NCBI RefSeq assembly: GCF_012489685.1
Contig: NC_080041.1
Location: 36,755,780 to 36,819,779 of the forward strand
Source: Lotus japonicus
Taxonomy: Eukaryota; Streptophyta; Magnoliopsida; Fabales; Fabaceae
Length of the DNA: 64,000 bases
Reading direction: 5' to 3'
Below, piece after piece: positions 12,604 to 24,702 of the stretch. Both the position numbers and the translations under genes were made by a program. The number at the start of each line of letters is the position of its first letter. Position 1 is the first letter of the stretch. Below the pieces are notes generated by a model. The model did not search any database. It saw only the letters and a program-made list of their open reading frames with translations, and was not told the DNA's origin.

Positions 12604-14420
12604 TTGGACCCTATTGAACCCTCTTCTTCGAACTCAACATCCACCAATCAAGAGCATGTTACCTCCAACCTCGAAGAAGAAACACCTCTAGCAATGTCTC
12701 CTTCCTCTCAACCCATAGACATCGCACCTTCAGATGATACAACTACTACTTCTCAAAATAATGATCCTTCACCCACTCATAGACCAAATAGAACTAGACA
12801 TCCACCTTCCCACCTTAAAGACTATGACTACCCACCCCTTCGGAACTCTACACACTCTAACAATGTCCTTATAACATCCATAGAGGAGCCCAAAACCTAC
12901 AAAACAGCTCTCAAATATACAAATTGGAGGTCAGCTATGCAAGACGAAATTGATGACCTCCATCATAACCAAACTTGGTCTCTTGTTCCTCGACCTCACA
13001 ATACTAATGTTGTCGATTCCAAATGGATTTTTCGAACCAAAGTAAAGGAAGATGGCACCATTGACAGATATAAAGCTCGCTTGGTAGCAAAAGGGTATTC
13101 ACAAATACATGGCATTGACTTTGGAGAAACCTTTAGTCCAGTAGTTAAATCGTCAACCATTCGAGTTGTCATTTCTCTAGTTGTGCGTTTCAAATGGCCA
13201 CTCAGACAACTAGATGTCAAAAATGCATTCCTTCATGGAACACTTAATGAACGTGTCTACATGGAACAACCACTTGGCTTCGTACATCCGCAACTTCCCA
13301 ATCATGTTTGTCTTCTTCACAAATCTCTTTATGGTCTTAAACAAGCACCTCGTGCCTGGTTTGCTAAACTATCTACTTGCCTTATTTCTATTGGGTTTAT
13401 ATGCAGTAAAGAAGATTCTTCACTTTTCATTTATGGTCATGACAATGTCTTCATTCTTCTTCTTGTGTATGTAGATGATGTTATTATTACAGGAAATGCT
13501 CCAAACTTTATAACAGATTTAACCCAACGTCTCAACAAGGACTTTGCTATTAATGACTTGGGAAAACTTCATTACTTCCTCGGGCTTGAAGTAAGATACT
13601 TCCCTGGAGGTCTTACAATCTCCCAAACAAAATATGCTCAAGATCTATTAGTCAAAGCCAACATGCTTGAAGCATCAAAGATTAACACTCCTATCACCCC
13701 CAAAGCAATTGAACTATCAGATGACAATGAACTTCTGGATCCCACCGAATATCGTCGCCTATATGGCTCTCTACAATATCTCACCTTCACTAGACAAGAC
13801 ATTACACATGCAGTTAATCTCGTGTGCCAGCATTTCCAAAATCCAACCAAAAAAGATCTTCGTGCAGTCAAACGCATTTTGCGTTATATTAAAGGGACTC
13901 TAACACAAGGCCTTCAATAATTATCTCAAAGCTCTCTAACTCTTAATGCTTTTTGTGATGTAGATTGGGCAAGGTGTCCAAAAACTAGGAGAAGCACTAC
14001 AGGCTATTGCATCTTCCTTGGATCAAATTGTGTATCTTTGGCCTCAAAGAAACAACCCATTGTTTCTCGTTCGAGCACCGAAGAGGAATACAGGTCATTA
14101 GCAACCACTGCTGCTGAGATCACATGGCTTCGACATCTTTTCCATGACATTGGCATCCCGCTTGAGCGACATCCTCTTCTATTTTGCGATAACCAAAGTG
14201 CTATTCACTGTCTCATAATCTCGTGCTTCATGCTCGAACTAAGCACATTGAAATCGATTATCACTTCATTCGAGAAAAAGTCATTGCCGGCAACCTCCGA
14301 GTCCAATGCATCCCTACAACTCAACAAATTGTTGATGTGTTCACAAAAGCTCTATGCAAAGATTCCTATGCCACTTTTCGTTTCAAGCTTGGCATTCATC
14401 CACCATTGTTGCCAACCTTG
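12604..14420 (+). pseudogene. Ty1-Copia pol fragment (RT and RNase H), broken
   Basis: The open frame carries the Copia reverse transcriptase from WRSAMQDEIDDL (about 12925) through KARLVAKGYSQIHGIDFGET, LDVKNAFLHG, YGLKQAPRAW and the catalytic YVDDVIITG (about 13467-13493) to RILRYIKGT. A TAA at 13918-13920 interrupts it. The same frame continues into RNase H: FCDVDWA, RRSTTGYCIFLG, SRSSTEEEYRSLA and CDNQSAIH. A frameshift near 14205-14215 moves the tail (HARTKHIEIDYHFIREKV, QIVDVFTKAL) to another frame. Gag, protease and integrase are absent, and the 5' end near 12600 is truncated. The enzyme would copy element RNA in a virus-like particle, but this copy is dead. The lineage resembles Ale/Retrofit, without proof. 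Confidence 0.9.
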
Positions 14421-14428
14421 AGGGGGGA
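14421..14428 (+). other. polypurine tract of the Copia element
   Basis: AGGGGGGA lies immediately before the LTR start, where second-strand DNA synthesis is primed in LTR elements. Confidence 0.8.
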
Positions 14429-14715
14429 TGTTGAGAATAAAGAATATCCCACAAATAAAGTATCCAATCAAGCAAAACCATTGGAAGCAAATCTCAGTAA
14501 TTGCAGAGCATTGATTGATGGAATCAAATCATAATAACCATCATGAATTCTCTTAATATCCCTTCCATATATAAAGTATGACCGTTACATATTAATGCTA
14601 TGAATTGTCTTAATATCCCTTCCATATATACATTATTACCGTTACCATGTAATGCTATATATGTACATTATCTTTTGATGTAATAGACAAGATACATAAC
14701 AAGAATTCTTCAACA
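14429..14715 (+). mobile_element. 3' LTR of the Copia element
   Basis: 287 bp, starting TGTTGAGAATAA after the polypurine tract and ending AATTCTTCAACA. The ends form a perfect short inverted repeat (TGTTGA...TCAACA). Inside, a 57-bp unit with a TATATA box is tandemly duplicated (14544 and 14601). Adjacent DNA at 14716 is Athila/Tat-like LTR sequence, so this element inserted into that LTR. No 5' LTR remains, so no target duplication can be tested. Confidence 0.85.
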
Positions 14716-15498
14716 CAACACTTAGTCCCTTTCTCTCTTACGTCTCTTTCTCTTTTTCATTACAAAGTAATGAAAAGACTAGCCAAGCATGGCTAGAGAA
14801 TCCATACAAGAATATAATGAAAATGAACCTGAAAATTACAAAGTGAAACCTTCCCACAAGTCCCAAGTTTCTCCCCAGCTTCTAAACTTAACCAAATTAT
14901 CAAATATGACAAGAGTCTCTCAAAAGAAATGACAAAATCTTATTTATAGACAAAATGGGCGACACTGGGCGCTCAAGCGCTAGAATAGCATGCTTGAGCG
15001 CCAATGCTCAAGCCCCAAAACAAAATGTTTCTGTTCACACTTGCACTCGAGCGCTAGACAAGGGTGCTCGAGCGCTAGCTCCCAAAAGCTGTCATCCAGA
15101 GTATCTGTTGAGGTGGCGCTCAGGCGCTGATTAGGGGTGCTCGAGCGCCACATGTTCACCTGGAAAAATCTTCAACTTCAACTTAACTCCACTTCAATGC
15201 CTCCTTCAAGCCTCCAAACCTCTTGGCCTTCCCTCTTCAGCTGTTACAACCTGATTGCTTGCACACACAAAGACTAGGGAAAATATCTAGAATTTCCAAG
15301 GTTAATTTGCACAAAGGCTCCCAAAATAAGTGGAAACTACAAAAGACCCTTAAACTTAACTAAAATGCAAGAAAAGTCCCTATAAAACTATGAAATTACC
15401 AAAACGCAACAAAAGCACAAAAAAGATATTAAAAAAAATGCATGAAACAAATAGTCCAAATAAATGACACTAAAAACAAGACTAAATGAGGGTCATCA
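14716..15498 (-). mobile_element. Athila/Tat-like LTR fragment, inverted
   Basis: Read on the minus strand it begins TGATGACCCTCATTTAG at 15498 and parallels the plus LTR at 16663. It has the same TTTATAGGGAC block, the GCGCTCAAGCGCC repeats, a CTATAAATA promoter-like box (14946 region) and a GCCATGCTTGGCTA block. It is cut at 14716 by the Copia LTR. Confidence 0.65.
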
Positions 15499-15499
15499 A

Positions 15500-16662
15500 T
15501 GATGACCCTATTTTAGTAGTGTTTTTAGGGTCATTTCTTAGTTTGTTTTGAGTCTTTTTGTTGAGTCTCATGTAGTGTTTCATGCATTCTCATGCATTTT
15601 TATCTTTATTTGTGTTTCTACTTTGTTTTGCTCTCTAACATGTTGCTAGTTTTGAAAACGTTTTTGTGAATACTTGTGTTTCTTTTGGGGATGAGTGATT
15701 GCATGCTTTGGGGAAGAGAGGAGGAGACTTCGGTCTTCCGAGTGTTTCTTAAGGATAGAGTTGGTGTGAGTCCATAAGGGTCCATCTTTGACCCTTCACC
15801 ATATAATTTTCTCTGGAGGATCCTGACTCACTTGTACTTCTTGGTTCTGTATTGATTTCACTCTTTGCATGCTTTGTGATACTTGTACAATTCTTGAGAC
15901 TTGTAGGTTTTTGAGCTTCAGAGTTGTTGGTTTGAACATTGTCCTTAGTTGTCCCATTTGAGCCTTATTGGAGAATTTGTTGTAGCCAAGTGATTGGGAC
16001 GGATGTTTGGTTGGATTTTGGGGAGTGTTGGTCCTTGCATTGTTTTGGAGCTAAGTAAAGTTGAAAGTGTCTCTTGCCCCAAGTGAAAAATATTGAAAAA
16101 GAAGAAAAATAAAAAGAAAAGAACTCCTAATCAAAGTTGGAGTGCAAAAAAAAAAAAAAAAAGAAAGTTGAAAAAGGGGCCAAGAGACTTGTGCTTAAAA
16201 AGTTTGTTGTTGAAAGCTCCGGGGTTACTAATAGGACCACACTCAAGATGCTTGAAGCTTTAGACTTCCTTAGGGACCAACCACCTTGTACTTCACCAAG
16301 CCAACATTTCAACCCTTTGAAGTCTCATTGAATTTGTGCATGTTTAATCTTGGTTTCTCTTGAGTGAATGATATCCAGAACCTATGAACTGCTTGTGTGC
16401 TCAGTGCACTTAATATATATACCATCCTAGGAATTTTAGATCTATATGCTTCTCATGATGGACTCTACACTCTCCTTTATCTAAAAGTTGCATGAAGTGG
16501 ATTGTTGTGTCTTTCTTTTGGAACCAGCTGTGGTTGCTAAATCCCCCGGTTTTTGTGATAAGTATTCGTTGTTGGGCACTTGTTTTGGGAGCATTTCTTG
16601 CGCTTGAGGGCAAGCGAGTGTTTTTTACGCTCGAGGGCGAGCTGCCGTTGAGTATAGTGGTG
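15500..16662 (+). mobile_element. LTR start joined to an internal 3' region of an Athila/Tat-like element
   Basis: 15500-15630 repeats the first 131 bp of the LTR at 16663-16793, by eye without a difference. 15631-16662 is non-LTR sequence resembling the non-coding region upstream of the 3' LTR in Athila/Tat elements, including GCTTGAGGGCAAGC and CTCGAGGGCGAGC (16600-16643) shortly before the LTR. An A17 run sits at about 16147-16163. There is no gag, pol or env. The most economical reading is an element whose 5' LTR remainder and coding body were deleted. Confidence 0.55.
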
Positions 16663-18051
16663 TGATGACCCTATTTTAGTAGTGTTTTTAGGGTCATTTC
16701 TTAGTTTGTTTTGAGTCTTTTTGTTGAGTCTCATGTAGTGTTTCATGCATTCTCATGCATTTTTATCTTTATTTGTGTTTCTACTTTGTTTTGGTAATTT
16801 CATAGTTTTATAGGGACCTTTCATGCATTTTAAGTAAGTTTAAGACTTGCATATCTTTTCTACTTGAATTGAGGGTCTTTTGTGCTAATAAACTCTTGGA
16901 AATCCTAGATATTTTCCTTGCTTTGTTCCCAAGCAGCTAGGTCTGAAAACTGATGAAGAAAGAAGGTCAAAGGCTTGGAAAATTGAAGGGAGGCTTAAAG
17001 GGGAGTTAAGAAGAAGGTCAAGAGGTTTTCTAGCATGTAGAGAGCGCTCAGGCGCTCGTGTTGAGCGCCTGAGCGCCAATTGGATCAATGTTTACATGAT
17101 GCTAGAAAGGAATTGGCGCCTGAGCGCTCCTGTTGAGCGCCTGAGCGCCAATTACCTTCCAGAGAGCTTGTTTTGGCTTGGAATTGGCGCTCAGGCGTGG
17201 TTAATTGGCGCCTGAGCGCCCAGACTCGACCTGTTTGCCTATAAATAGACTTTTTGTCATTTCTTTTGTAACCTTTTGTCATTTTATGATATTTTCATAA
17301 GTTAGAAGAGAGAGCTTGAGTTCTGGAGCTTTGGGAGCTTTCCCTAGGTCTTATGTTCCAGGTTTTATCTTTATTTTCTAGCATGAATGTCATAGCCATG
17401 TTTGGCTAAAAACCCCTTTTGCTTTGGGTTCTTTGTAAGACTTTGAATGTTTTAGCTATCAATCCTTTTCTATTCATGATGTTCTGAGTAAACCCTTGAA
17501 TCTCACTTCTATGCTTTATCTTTCAAGCTTGAATGCATGCTAGCTTCTTACTTTTCTATAATCATAACGATAGTTTGTTATAGAATTGGGACTTGTTGTG
17601 AGATTACTCCTTCTATACTTGCTACTAGGAATAGAGGAAGGGTTGGGGTTTGTTGGCCTGATTTGTATGCTTAGTGCTTCTAGCAAATGTTTAGGTTATC
17701 AAGGAATTGAACCTATCTTTTGATTAGGAAGGGTTTTCTTTGCGAGGCATCGAAAGATAGCTAACTAGGCTAGAACATCAAGGAGAGACTCGGGATTAAT
17801 TGAATAGGAAGGTTTGCTAAAACTAAAATAGTTGAACAAGAACCCAAGGCAATCTCATCTCTGTTTTTCAATCGTTTTATTACTTGATTACTTGTCTTTT
17901 TACAAACTCAAGAAACAACCAATTATTAAAACTGAATTTTACTTGCTTTTCAACCTTAAACTTGGATCTTAAACTGAATTGCCACACCAATTCCCTGTGG
18001 TTCGATAATTTAAAACCCGGAGGTATTCGTACACTTGCGAATTGACCAACA
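16663..18051 (+). mobile_element. Ty3/gypsy (Athila/Tat-like) LTR
   Basis: About 1.39 kb, beginning TGATGACCC and ending near GACCAACA. It holds GC-rich GGCGCCTGAGCGCC-type repeats (17040-17220) followed by a TATA-like CCTATAAATAG (17239-17249). The end region with CCCTGTGGTTCGATAATT and ACACTTGCGAATTGACC is typical of plant Tat/Athila LTR tails. No primer site follows, so it is a 3' or solo LTR. The exact 3' end is uncertain by a few bases. Confidence 0.65.
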
Positions 18052-18054
18052 ATC

Positions 18055-18600
18055 AACAATACCTGGATCACATGGCCAGATTCGTGGAAAACATACCAAA
18101 AAGCGATGAAATCGTAGATCTCATTGATGACTAGCTTGGTGATGTTGTAATAGTCCAAGTGTAATGTAGCATTGTAATATTAGTATAATATAAAACTGTG
18201 ACTATCATTATCATTGTCCTTAACTGTTTGAATTTCTGTTTCTGTTTGAGGTTGTCTTACTGTTTCTGTTTTTGTTACTGTCTGTCAAGTTTCTGTTAAA
18301 ATTCGCACATTGTAAGTGCGTTGTTCACGCACTCTCAGCATACGTTATGATCACTTTTATAAAGTGCGAGGACACTGGCACGTCACTTCTGGTACAAATT
18401 AATCGCACCTTGTACATGTGTCAACAATGCACGTACAAGGTGCGTCTACATCGCTCTTGGGCACGTGCGACAAACTCGCTCTCCTAGAGTGTGTTCGAAA
18501 GGGTATTTTCGAGTTTCTAGCATTTCATTGGGTCTAAATAGATGTGGGGGGTCCGAATAACAACTTCCTTAGAATTATTGGAGAGAGCAGTATGTTCACT
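18055..18600. repeat. unassigned sequence with hairpin and dispersed repeat
   Basis: 18060-18130 reads as an open tail (HMARFVENIPKSDEIVDLID, then a stop) of unknown origin. 18405-18415 (GCACCTTGTAC) and 18433-18443 (GTACAAGGTGC) form a perfect 11-bp stem. 18480-18590 is related to the repeat at 1030-1130 and 3190-3230. Confidence 0.35.
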
Positions 18601-18647
18601 TTTTTGAAACAAAGTTTTCTTGATCTTTTTGGGGTTATACTTTATAC

Positions 18648-19630
18648 GGTGCCCACTAGGGTGCACATTTTATTTTTTGGTCCACCCATGGACCAAGGGT
18701 GTTTAAGTAAATTACCATAGATAAATGTTAAAAAGGTGTTAAACCCTAAATATTTCACACCATCCACTATAGCAGATCAGATCTAACCCAATCTATTGAT
18801 CATGTTCTTGTGCTCCAAACATCTGGAAGTAGAACGAGAAATCTGGATTCAACTTGTAAAGATGAAATATGACCAAACAACATACATATGAATTGGAAGA
18901 ATCATCATTCATGATTGAACTCAAAACCAAAATACTCGTAATTTACCAGGAAGGAACAAGACAAATCTAATCTGCCCAATTTGATTTGATGTTACAGGGA
19001 GGGAGGGAAGCAAACAAGCAAACAGCTAGCTACTAGGCAAGCAAGCAAGCATTCCTCCTATTCATTCATAATCATAAGTTCATAACCATAACCAGTACTA
19101 GTTTAGTTTAATTACAAATTAAATTCACTTGACGACACAGGCGGCGGGGTTTTCGTCACTACCACTGCTGTGGCTGCCTCTGTTCCAGCGGAGAAGGAGC
19201 ATTTCCATTTCATCATTTTTGTGGATGTGGATGAGTTCTTGTGTTCGATCACATGTTGTGGCTCATGAACAATGATGCTTCTTCCCTGTTCCATTTCACC
19301 CAAATACCAATATTTCATATTAATTAATGGTAATCATTAAAATAAGAAAGCAGAGGATTAGCTGTAGCGTACACCCCTCACATAATATGTATTCGGATAC
19401 AATCATTCTTCTTATCTGTTCCAATAAAATTTGCAGAGGGATCTGGAATTGGTTCATGAGGCATAACAATTATCACATTTTTGTTTTTCTAAAATAAAAG
19501 AAAGAATATTACATTTTTACCCTTTTATCATCCTTTCAATCCTAGTCGTCCATCTAAGAAATATTCATAAATTCCAAAATCTAACGGTAATTAACAGTGA
19601 ACCACCGGGTGGTCCACCCTAGTGGACACC
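18648..19630. mobile_element. non-autonomous TIR element
   Basis: The ends are inverted copies: GGTGCCCACTAGGGTG on the left, and on the right a sequence whose complement is GGTGTCCACTAGGGTGG. No clean target duplication is visible. The interior has a minus-strand open segment (19112-19318). Confidence 0.5.
19112..19318 (-). pseudogene. unrecognised open segment inside the TIR element
   Basis: An ATG-started 68-codon frame contains VHEPQHVIEHKNSS and SAGTEAATAVVVTKTPPP, and a splice-acceptor-like GGAACAG precedes the second half. The text looks protein-like and differs from the AT-rich surroundings, so it could be a captured exon. No family is recognised. Confidence 0.25.
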
Positions 19631-19639
19631 TTTATGTTG

Positions 19640-20170
19640 TTGCACACGTTATCAACTTAACAATTATCCTTTCATTATAAAATTTAGTCTGTGAAATATT
19701 GACACATTCAAAATGTCGACTAATGGAAACAATAGATTATTCAAACAATTAATCAAGTTGGTTGACGTAGTTATTTAGCACTTTCTCCCTTAAATAAGTT
19801 GTTATGGGTTTTGAAATGGAAAAAAAAAAACTCATTGACCAGCTCTCAACTGCTTAGTGCCTTGACCGTGGAGTAAATGATCAGTCTAACAGATTTGTAG
19901 TGGCCTTTGCGGTACCTTGATTAAGGAAAAAAAAAAAGAGTATTCAAACAATTAACCAAATGTCACTGCACTTAAATTTAAACTGCTTTTGGATTAAGAT
20001 ATTAAGGATAACATCATTAAGGTTCAAATTGTGTTCGTCTCGCATGTATGTAAATTGATAGACAATGGAAATAATGTACTACAATTCAAGAAAATAAGAA
20101 TCCAAAAAGGAAACGAGAATGGAAAATAAAATACACCTCTTTTTGTTCAAGGGAAGGGGGAGGGAACAAC
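19640..20170. other. intergenic, 3' side of the LBD gene
   Basis: Nothing beyond AT-rich DNA and two short poly-A runs is visible. The 3' untranslated region of the LBD gene probably occupies the right-hand part. Confidence 0.4.
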
Positions 20171-20181
20171 TCATTGATCAG

Positions 20182-21515
20182 CTAGCTAACACTTGTAAGG
20201 CTGAAGCATGCAGCAGCATTCTTCAATTCATTCTCAGCAACATGCTCAATGCATTTTCGCGTATCTTTTAGTGATTCTTCTGAAGTACTGCAAGAAAATG
20301 TACATGATCAAAATACATATATAGAAATTTTTGCTTTCTAAATAAAAGGTTCTACAAAATTTTTGAAGGAACATTTCAAGACTAGCATGCCATAAGCCTC
20401 AATAAGCTGCAGGAATCAAACTTGAAAATCTCTAAGCTCACACGTTTTGCTTCTTGAGGTCATGATTTTCATTATATTGAAATTTATTCTTGATAAAAAA
20501 TTTGATTGCATACATCGATCCCTTCTATGTTCCTTTTTGAGTAATTTATGTGGTATACTACTCTCAATCTTAATAAAAAATAATAGGTATGAAATCTATT
20601 TGTTTAGTTATCTAGACTATGAGTTCAAAAAAAAGTTATCTAGACTATATATGTTTGGATACTCATTGTCACCTATGTAAAAAGGCATTAACTTCACTTC
20701 TAGATTAACATTATAAAAAAAAACTATTCTTATGAATTGGGATATAAACCCACTCACATTGCACTCAGATCCCATTCCAATGCGCACATACACACGTTAT
20801 ATTTATTCAAAAAATGATCAATGTAATACCTTGATTCATAAGACTCCTTGGAACAGATATATGATTGTCTGTCGTCAATTGTGTCAAAAAACGGATTCAT
20901 CTCATCATAATTCTCAACAACTTCTTCTTGGATTGAAAGAAGTTGTGTTGTAACCAATTGCTTTTGCCCAGACATGGAATTGCTATTGTGATCATTTGCC
21001 CACAATGGATTTGTGACATTAATATCCTTGGAATCCATGATGCATGAGTTGTTGTAGGCCACACAATTGCTATTGGAGTAAGATTGTTGCTGGAGGGAAT
21101 TAGCACATGGTGTCATTCCCAATTCTAACGGAGAAGTAACATCTTCAAGAATAGACTGCTGATGATGTTGTTGCTGACACATCTCGAGGTGGTGACGAAG
21201 AAGAAGAAGCTCTTCTTCCATTTGCCATATCTGGTACCTAACCCGGTTTATTGCTTCGCAGCAACCGTGAACCGGGTATTTTTCCCTGTAATTTGCCTGA
21301 GCAATGAGAGAGTCCATGGCTATTCCCTTTTGACAAGGTTCTACTTGGTTTAATATCTTGACAATGTTGCTCACTCCAAATAACTTGTGGCAATTCATGA
21401 ACAATTTGGGTTGGTCTGCTGGAAAGTATGGAGCAAGAGGGCACTCTGGGGTACACTTTCTCCTCTGGTGTTTGCATGCTGCACATGCTAGGGTTACTCC
21501 ACCCTTAAGGGTCAT
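20182..21515 (-). CDS. LOB-domain transcription factor, LBD22/LBD27-like
   Basis: Plant-specific DNA-binding regulator of the nucleus. Exon 1 (21515-20830) starts MTLKGGVTLACAAC. Residues 11-25 form the zinc-binding C-block CX2CX6CX3C, followed by CPLAPYFPADQPKLF and the GAS-block FGVSNIVKIL. A Leu-rich helix (WQMEEELLLLRHHLEM) marks class I. A donor AG|GTATTAC at 20829 joins an acceptor TTGCAG at 20288. Exon 2 (20287-20182) restores the frame and ends ENELKNAAACFSLTSVS, a tail I recall from the LBD22/27 branch. The product is 263 residues. Arabidopsis LBD27 (SIDECAR POLLEN) acts in microspore division; the same role here is inference. Without the splice, the single-exon read would end in intron sequence at 20754. 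Confidence 0.88.
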
Positions 21516-22060
21516 GGTTAAATCCAGAATGATAAATGCATGAAGAAATTCTAGACTATCGATCGAGGCAATTGTAATTAATTAGTTATGAAATTGGCTG
21601 CATTATTGTGATGGTGTGATGATCAGAACTGAGTTAGTTAATATCCGGATATGGTGGGTGTGGAAAAGACTGAGTAAAAGATGAGATTTAATTTCATGTA
21701 TGGATAGTTTGGTAAAGTTAAATATTATTCTCCAAAGATGAAATCTCAGCCGTCTATTCATCTGTAGTCACATTCTTCTCTTTCTTGGGCTTACTTTTTG
21801 ATTCTTCACAAGACAACCTTTCGTATTTTCAATCGTTCGTTTCTGAAAAGCTGAAAGGGAAAAGAGAGAGGCACTTGAAGGAGAAATTAATTGTGGAGCC
21901 TTGCCCTCCATCTATTATGTCTTTTCGGTTTGGTTGGAGGGATGAAGGAAGATGAGAGAAGCGGAGGGGAGGCGACTATAATAGAGGCTCTACGGAAGAT
22001 ATGCGCCGGTTAGAGAGCCTCTTCTCTCAATGAAGATTCTGTTTTCACAGTCTGAACTTT
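21516..22060 (-). promoter_or_regulatory. upstream region of the LBD gene
   Basis: This non-coding stretch precedes the LBD start codon. No unambiguous TATA box or known operator could be fixed by eye. Confidence 0.3.
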
Positions 22061-24700
22061 GGAATTAGGAGATACTGAACCGTCTTCCACCCGGTATGAA
22101 CGTCTGATTTTCCTCCTTATTGCTTCTCTTGATTTCACCCCATTTATTCCGAATTCCAATCATTTAGTTGTTCTGATCCCTTCTTTTTGTGACTTTTTCA
22201 TACTGATCTGTCCCACATTTTTCTTTTTCATTAAGTTACCAGGATACATGCTTCTCATCATCCTCTGCTCCGGTAAGAACCATCATTTGTTTTCCTTCTT
22301 TGTGCCTGTTTATTTATATGAATGTTGCCCTTCTGATGCGTGCATATCCACTCCTACATTTTCTTATTTTCCTCAATTTTGCAGATTGAGCAAAGAGTTA
22401 GTGTTGTGGCTTTGCCAATTGTGAATTTGTGCAAAAGGGGCCAGATGCAGCAATAATGTGTTCCTGATGCTTTTATTTTAGCTTAATATCGTGTGAAGTG
22501 GGTGCTGATCTTTTGCCTATAGATATCTCATATCTCTAATACATTGAGAATTTTGCTATAATTGTTTTATATTTTCTCCTCTTGCATGGACAATTGCTGA
22601 CTTGCTGTGATCATTTATTATTTTTGTTCCGTGGTGGTCTGATATATGGAGCCCTTAATATCTGATGTTTTTATTTTTGAACAACCCTTAATATCTGATG
22701 TTGTGTGAGTCTATGCTTGATTGTTGTATTTGCATGACTTACTATGCCCATGTTTATTTGCAGGTATAATCATCAATATTCATTTTTGGTGGATGGCTTC
22801 ATGCTGTATTTTCAAAATTATCCGAAGGGAATTGATCAATCCTTGACACTTGACATAGTGTGAAATCTGTGGTGGCAAAACATGGCGTAGGGTCATAGTC
22901 AAATTGAGCAACATTGAAATGTAAGGTAAAGGGTGGAGTGTTGGCAAGGAGGTCACTTAACCAAGAATATAGAAATGAACTTTGCATATGTATATGAGAA
23001 CTGTTTAATTGGGGAGGATATGGTGTGGCAAACCTCTTGATTCTGCAATTTAGTAGCATGTCAGATGAAAAAATTTAGTATTTGCATTTGTATATGAATT
23101 TTTTTTAATCTTTCATTGTATCCATTATAGGAGATTTTCGATATGTGTGATTATGTTGTTGGGCTAAGGAACTTGGAGAGATAGTTTGGACTCAACTACT
23201 GATGTAGGGATAATCAATACAAAATTTTTAGGGAGTTCTCAGGACAACCGTTTCAATTGTAAGTTAGAACTAAAGCCTATTGGGTTACACCTATATTGGA
23301 ATAGATAAAGGCCAATGGGGATCGCGTAGCCGTCAAGAGGCTCAAGAAAAACAAGGTGCTCCTATTCATGATTCTCTTCTCTTTTCCCATCATTTTTCTT
23401 TTAAGATTCAAGGGTTCAATTCTATCTGCGTGTTCTGTTTCATGGATGCCGCCATTTAGATTGCAATTCGTGATGAAATAAACTTTATTCATTTATTTTT
23501 TAGTTCTTTCCCCATTAACTCTCCAATTGTGGTTTTGTTTTGGTTAATGGGTTAGGAAGAATTGTGGATTTTTCATTTCAAGAGGCACTGTTCATTTTTT
23601 AGTACTGCTATATATGTTTGGAGTTTGAAGTTTGAACTGTTGGGTAATGATCAATTTCTATTTATTTTATGTTTCGTTAATTGTAAAGTGGTTTTTCCAA
23701 TTCTGAATGATTGCTCCCCACTGCATCTATTATTCCTATGTTGCACTCAATCGGTTTATCCGACCCCAGCGATGACGACGGGCTCAATATCGGATTGGAG
23801 GAGGAGGAGGAGACGATGAGGAAGAGCCTAGCATGGTCGAGGGAGATCTGAAGAGACTCGGTGATGGCGCCCAATCCGACCAGAACACCGGTAAGATCCC
23901 TTTCAACTACACCCTATTTCTGCATTTATTATTCACCATTCTTATTTTGGCCACGAATTTTTTTGGATATATGAATCTGTAGTGGAGATTATCAACTACA
24001 GATCATGAAAGTTATAAAAAACCATTTATAGCCTTTTCAGCTTCAAGAAATCACAGTTGCTACGAGCCAATTCTTAGTGGATTAACTTCAAACGTTAGTG
24101 GAAAGTCTTCTCCTTTTTCATATTAGACAAATATATATTAAGCTACTATTACTTATTAGACATTTATTTATATGATTATATGATTCTTTTTGACAAATTT
24201 TTCCATTATAGATTTCATTTGGAAAGTCACTAAAATATTGGTCATGTTATATATATCTTTGCTGCATAGATTATTAGCCTTTAATTAGAAAGAGTCCTAG
24301 GAGGTTAGTTCTATTTTTTCAGGTTAGTCCTATATAGAAACTCAATCACACAAGAACTAAAGTGATGTTGAAATGAGATTCTAAACAAAAATTCTTACCA
24401 CTTCATAATATACCTTTATTATATTGATATTTAATCATTGTGGCTTCTGTTTTGATTACTATGTTTAGCCACTTAAACGGGAGTTACGGTTAGAAATAAA
24501 TTCACTTTTAATTAGAAAATGAATGGTCATGAGTTATTATGCATTAAGGAGCATTAAGTATGTTTAAGGGCCACCATTATTTTGTTATCTAACCATTAAG
24601 CATTAGCTTTATCTATTTAGTATTTTTAATTGAGGTGTTGTGTATTGGTTATAAATTACTATTTTAATAAATGGAGTATCATCTCATGTAACATATGTGT
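22060..24700. other. probable Helitron interior, no intact gene
   Basis: Stretches resemble exon debris. 23310-23355 reads NGDRVAVKRLKKNKV, like the ATP-binding lysine strand of a receptor-type kinase. 23755-23820 reads LSDPSDDDGLNIGLEEEEE, then stops. Neither continues. A captured origin is plausible given the better-supported fragments downstream. The 5' end of the carrying element was not found. Confidence 0.3.
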
Positions 24701-24702
24701 AG

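Noticed and set aside
18060..18130. C-terminal coding exon reading HMARFVENIPKSDEIVDLID
   Set aside because: Too short, directly at an LTR edge, with no upstream exon or known family; kept only as a note in the region entry.
22059..22424. 121-codon hydrophobic frame
   Set aside because: Phe/Ile/Leu-rich text from T-rich DNA, with no motif and no splice context, so probably chance.
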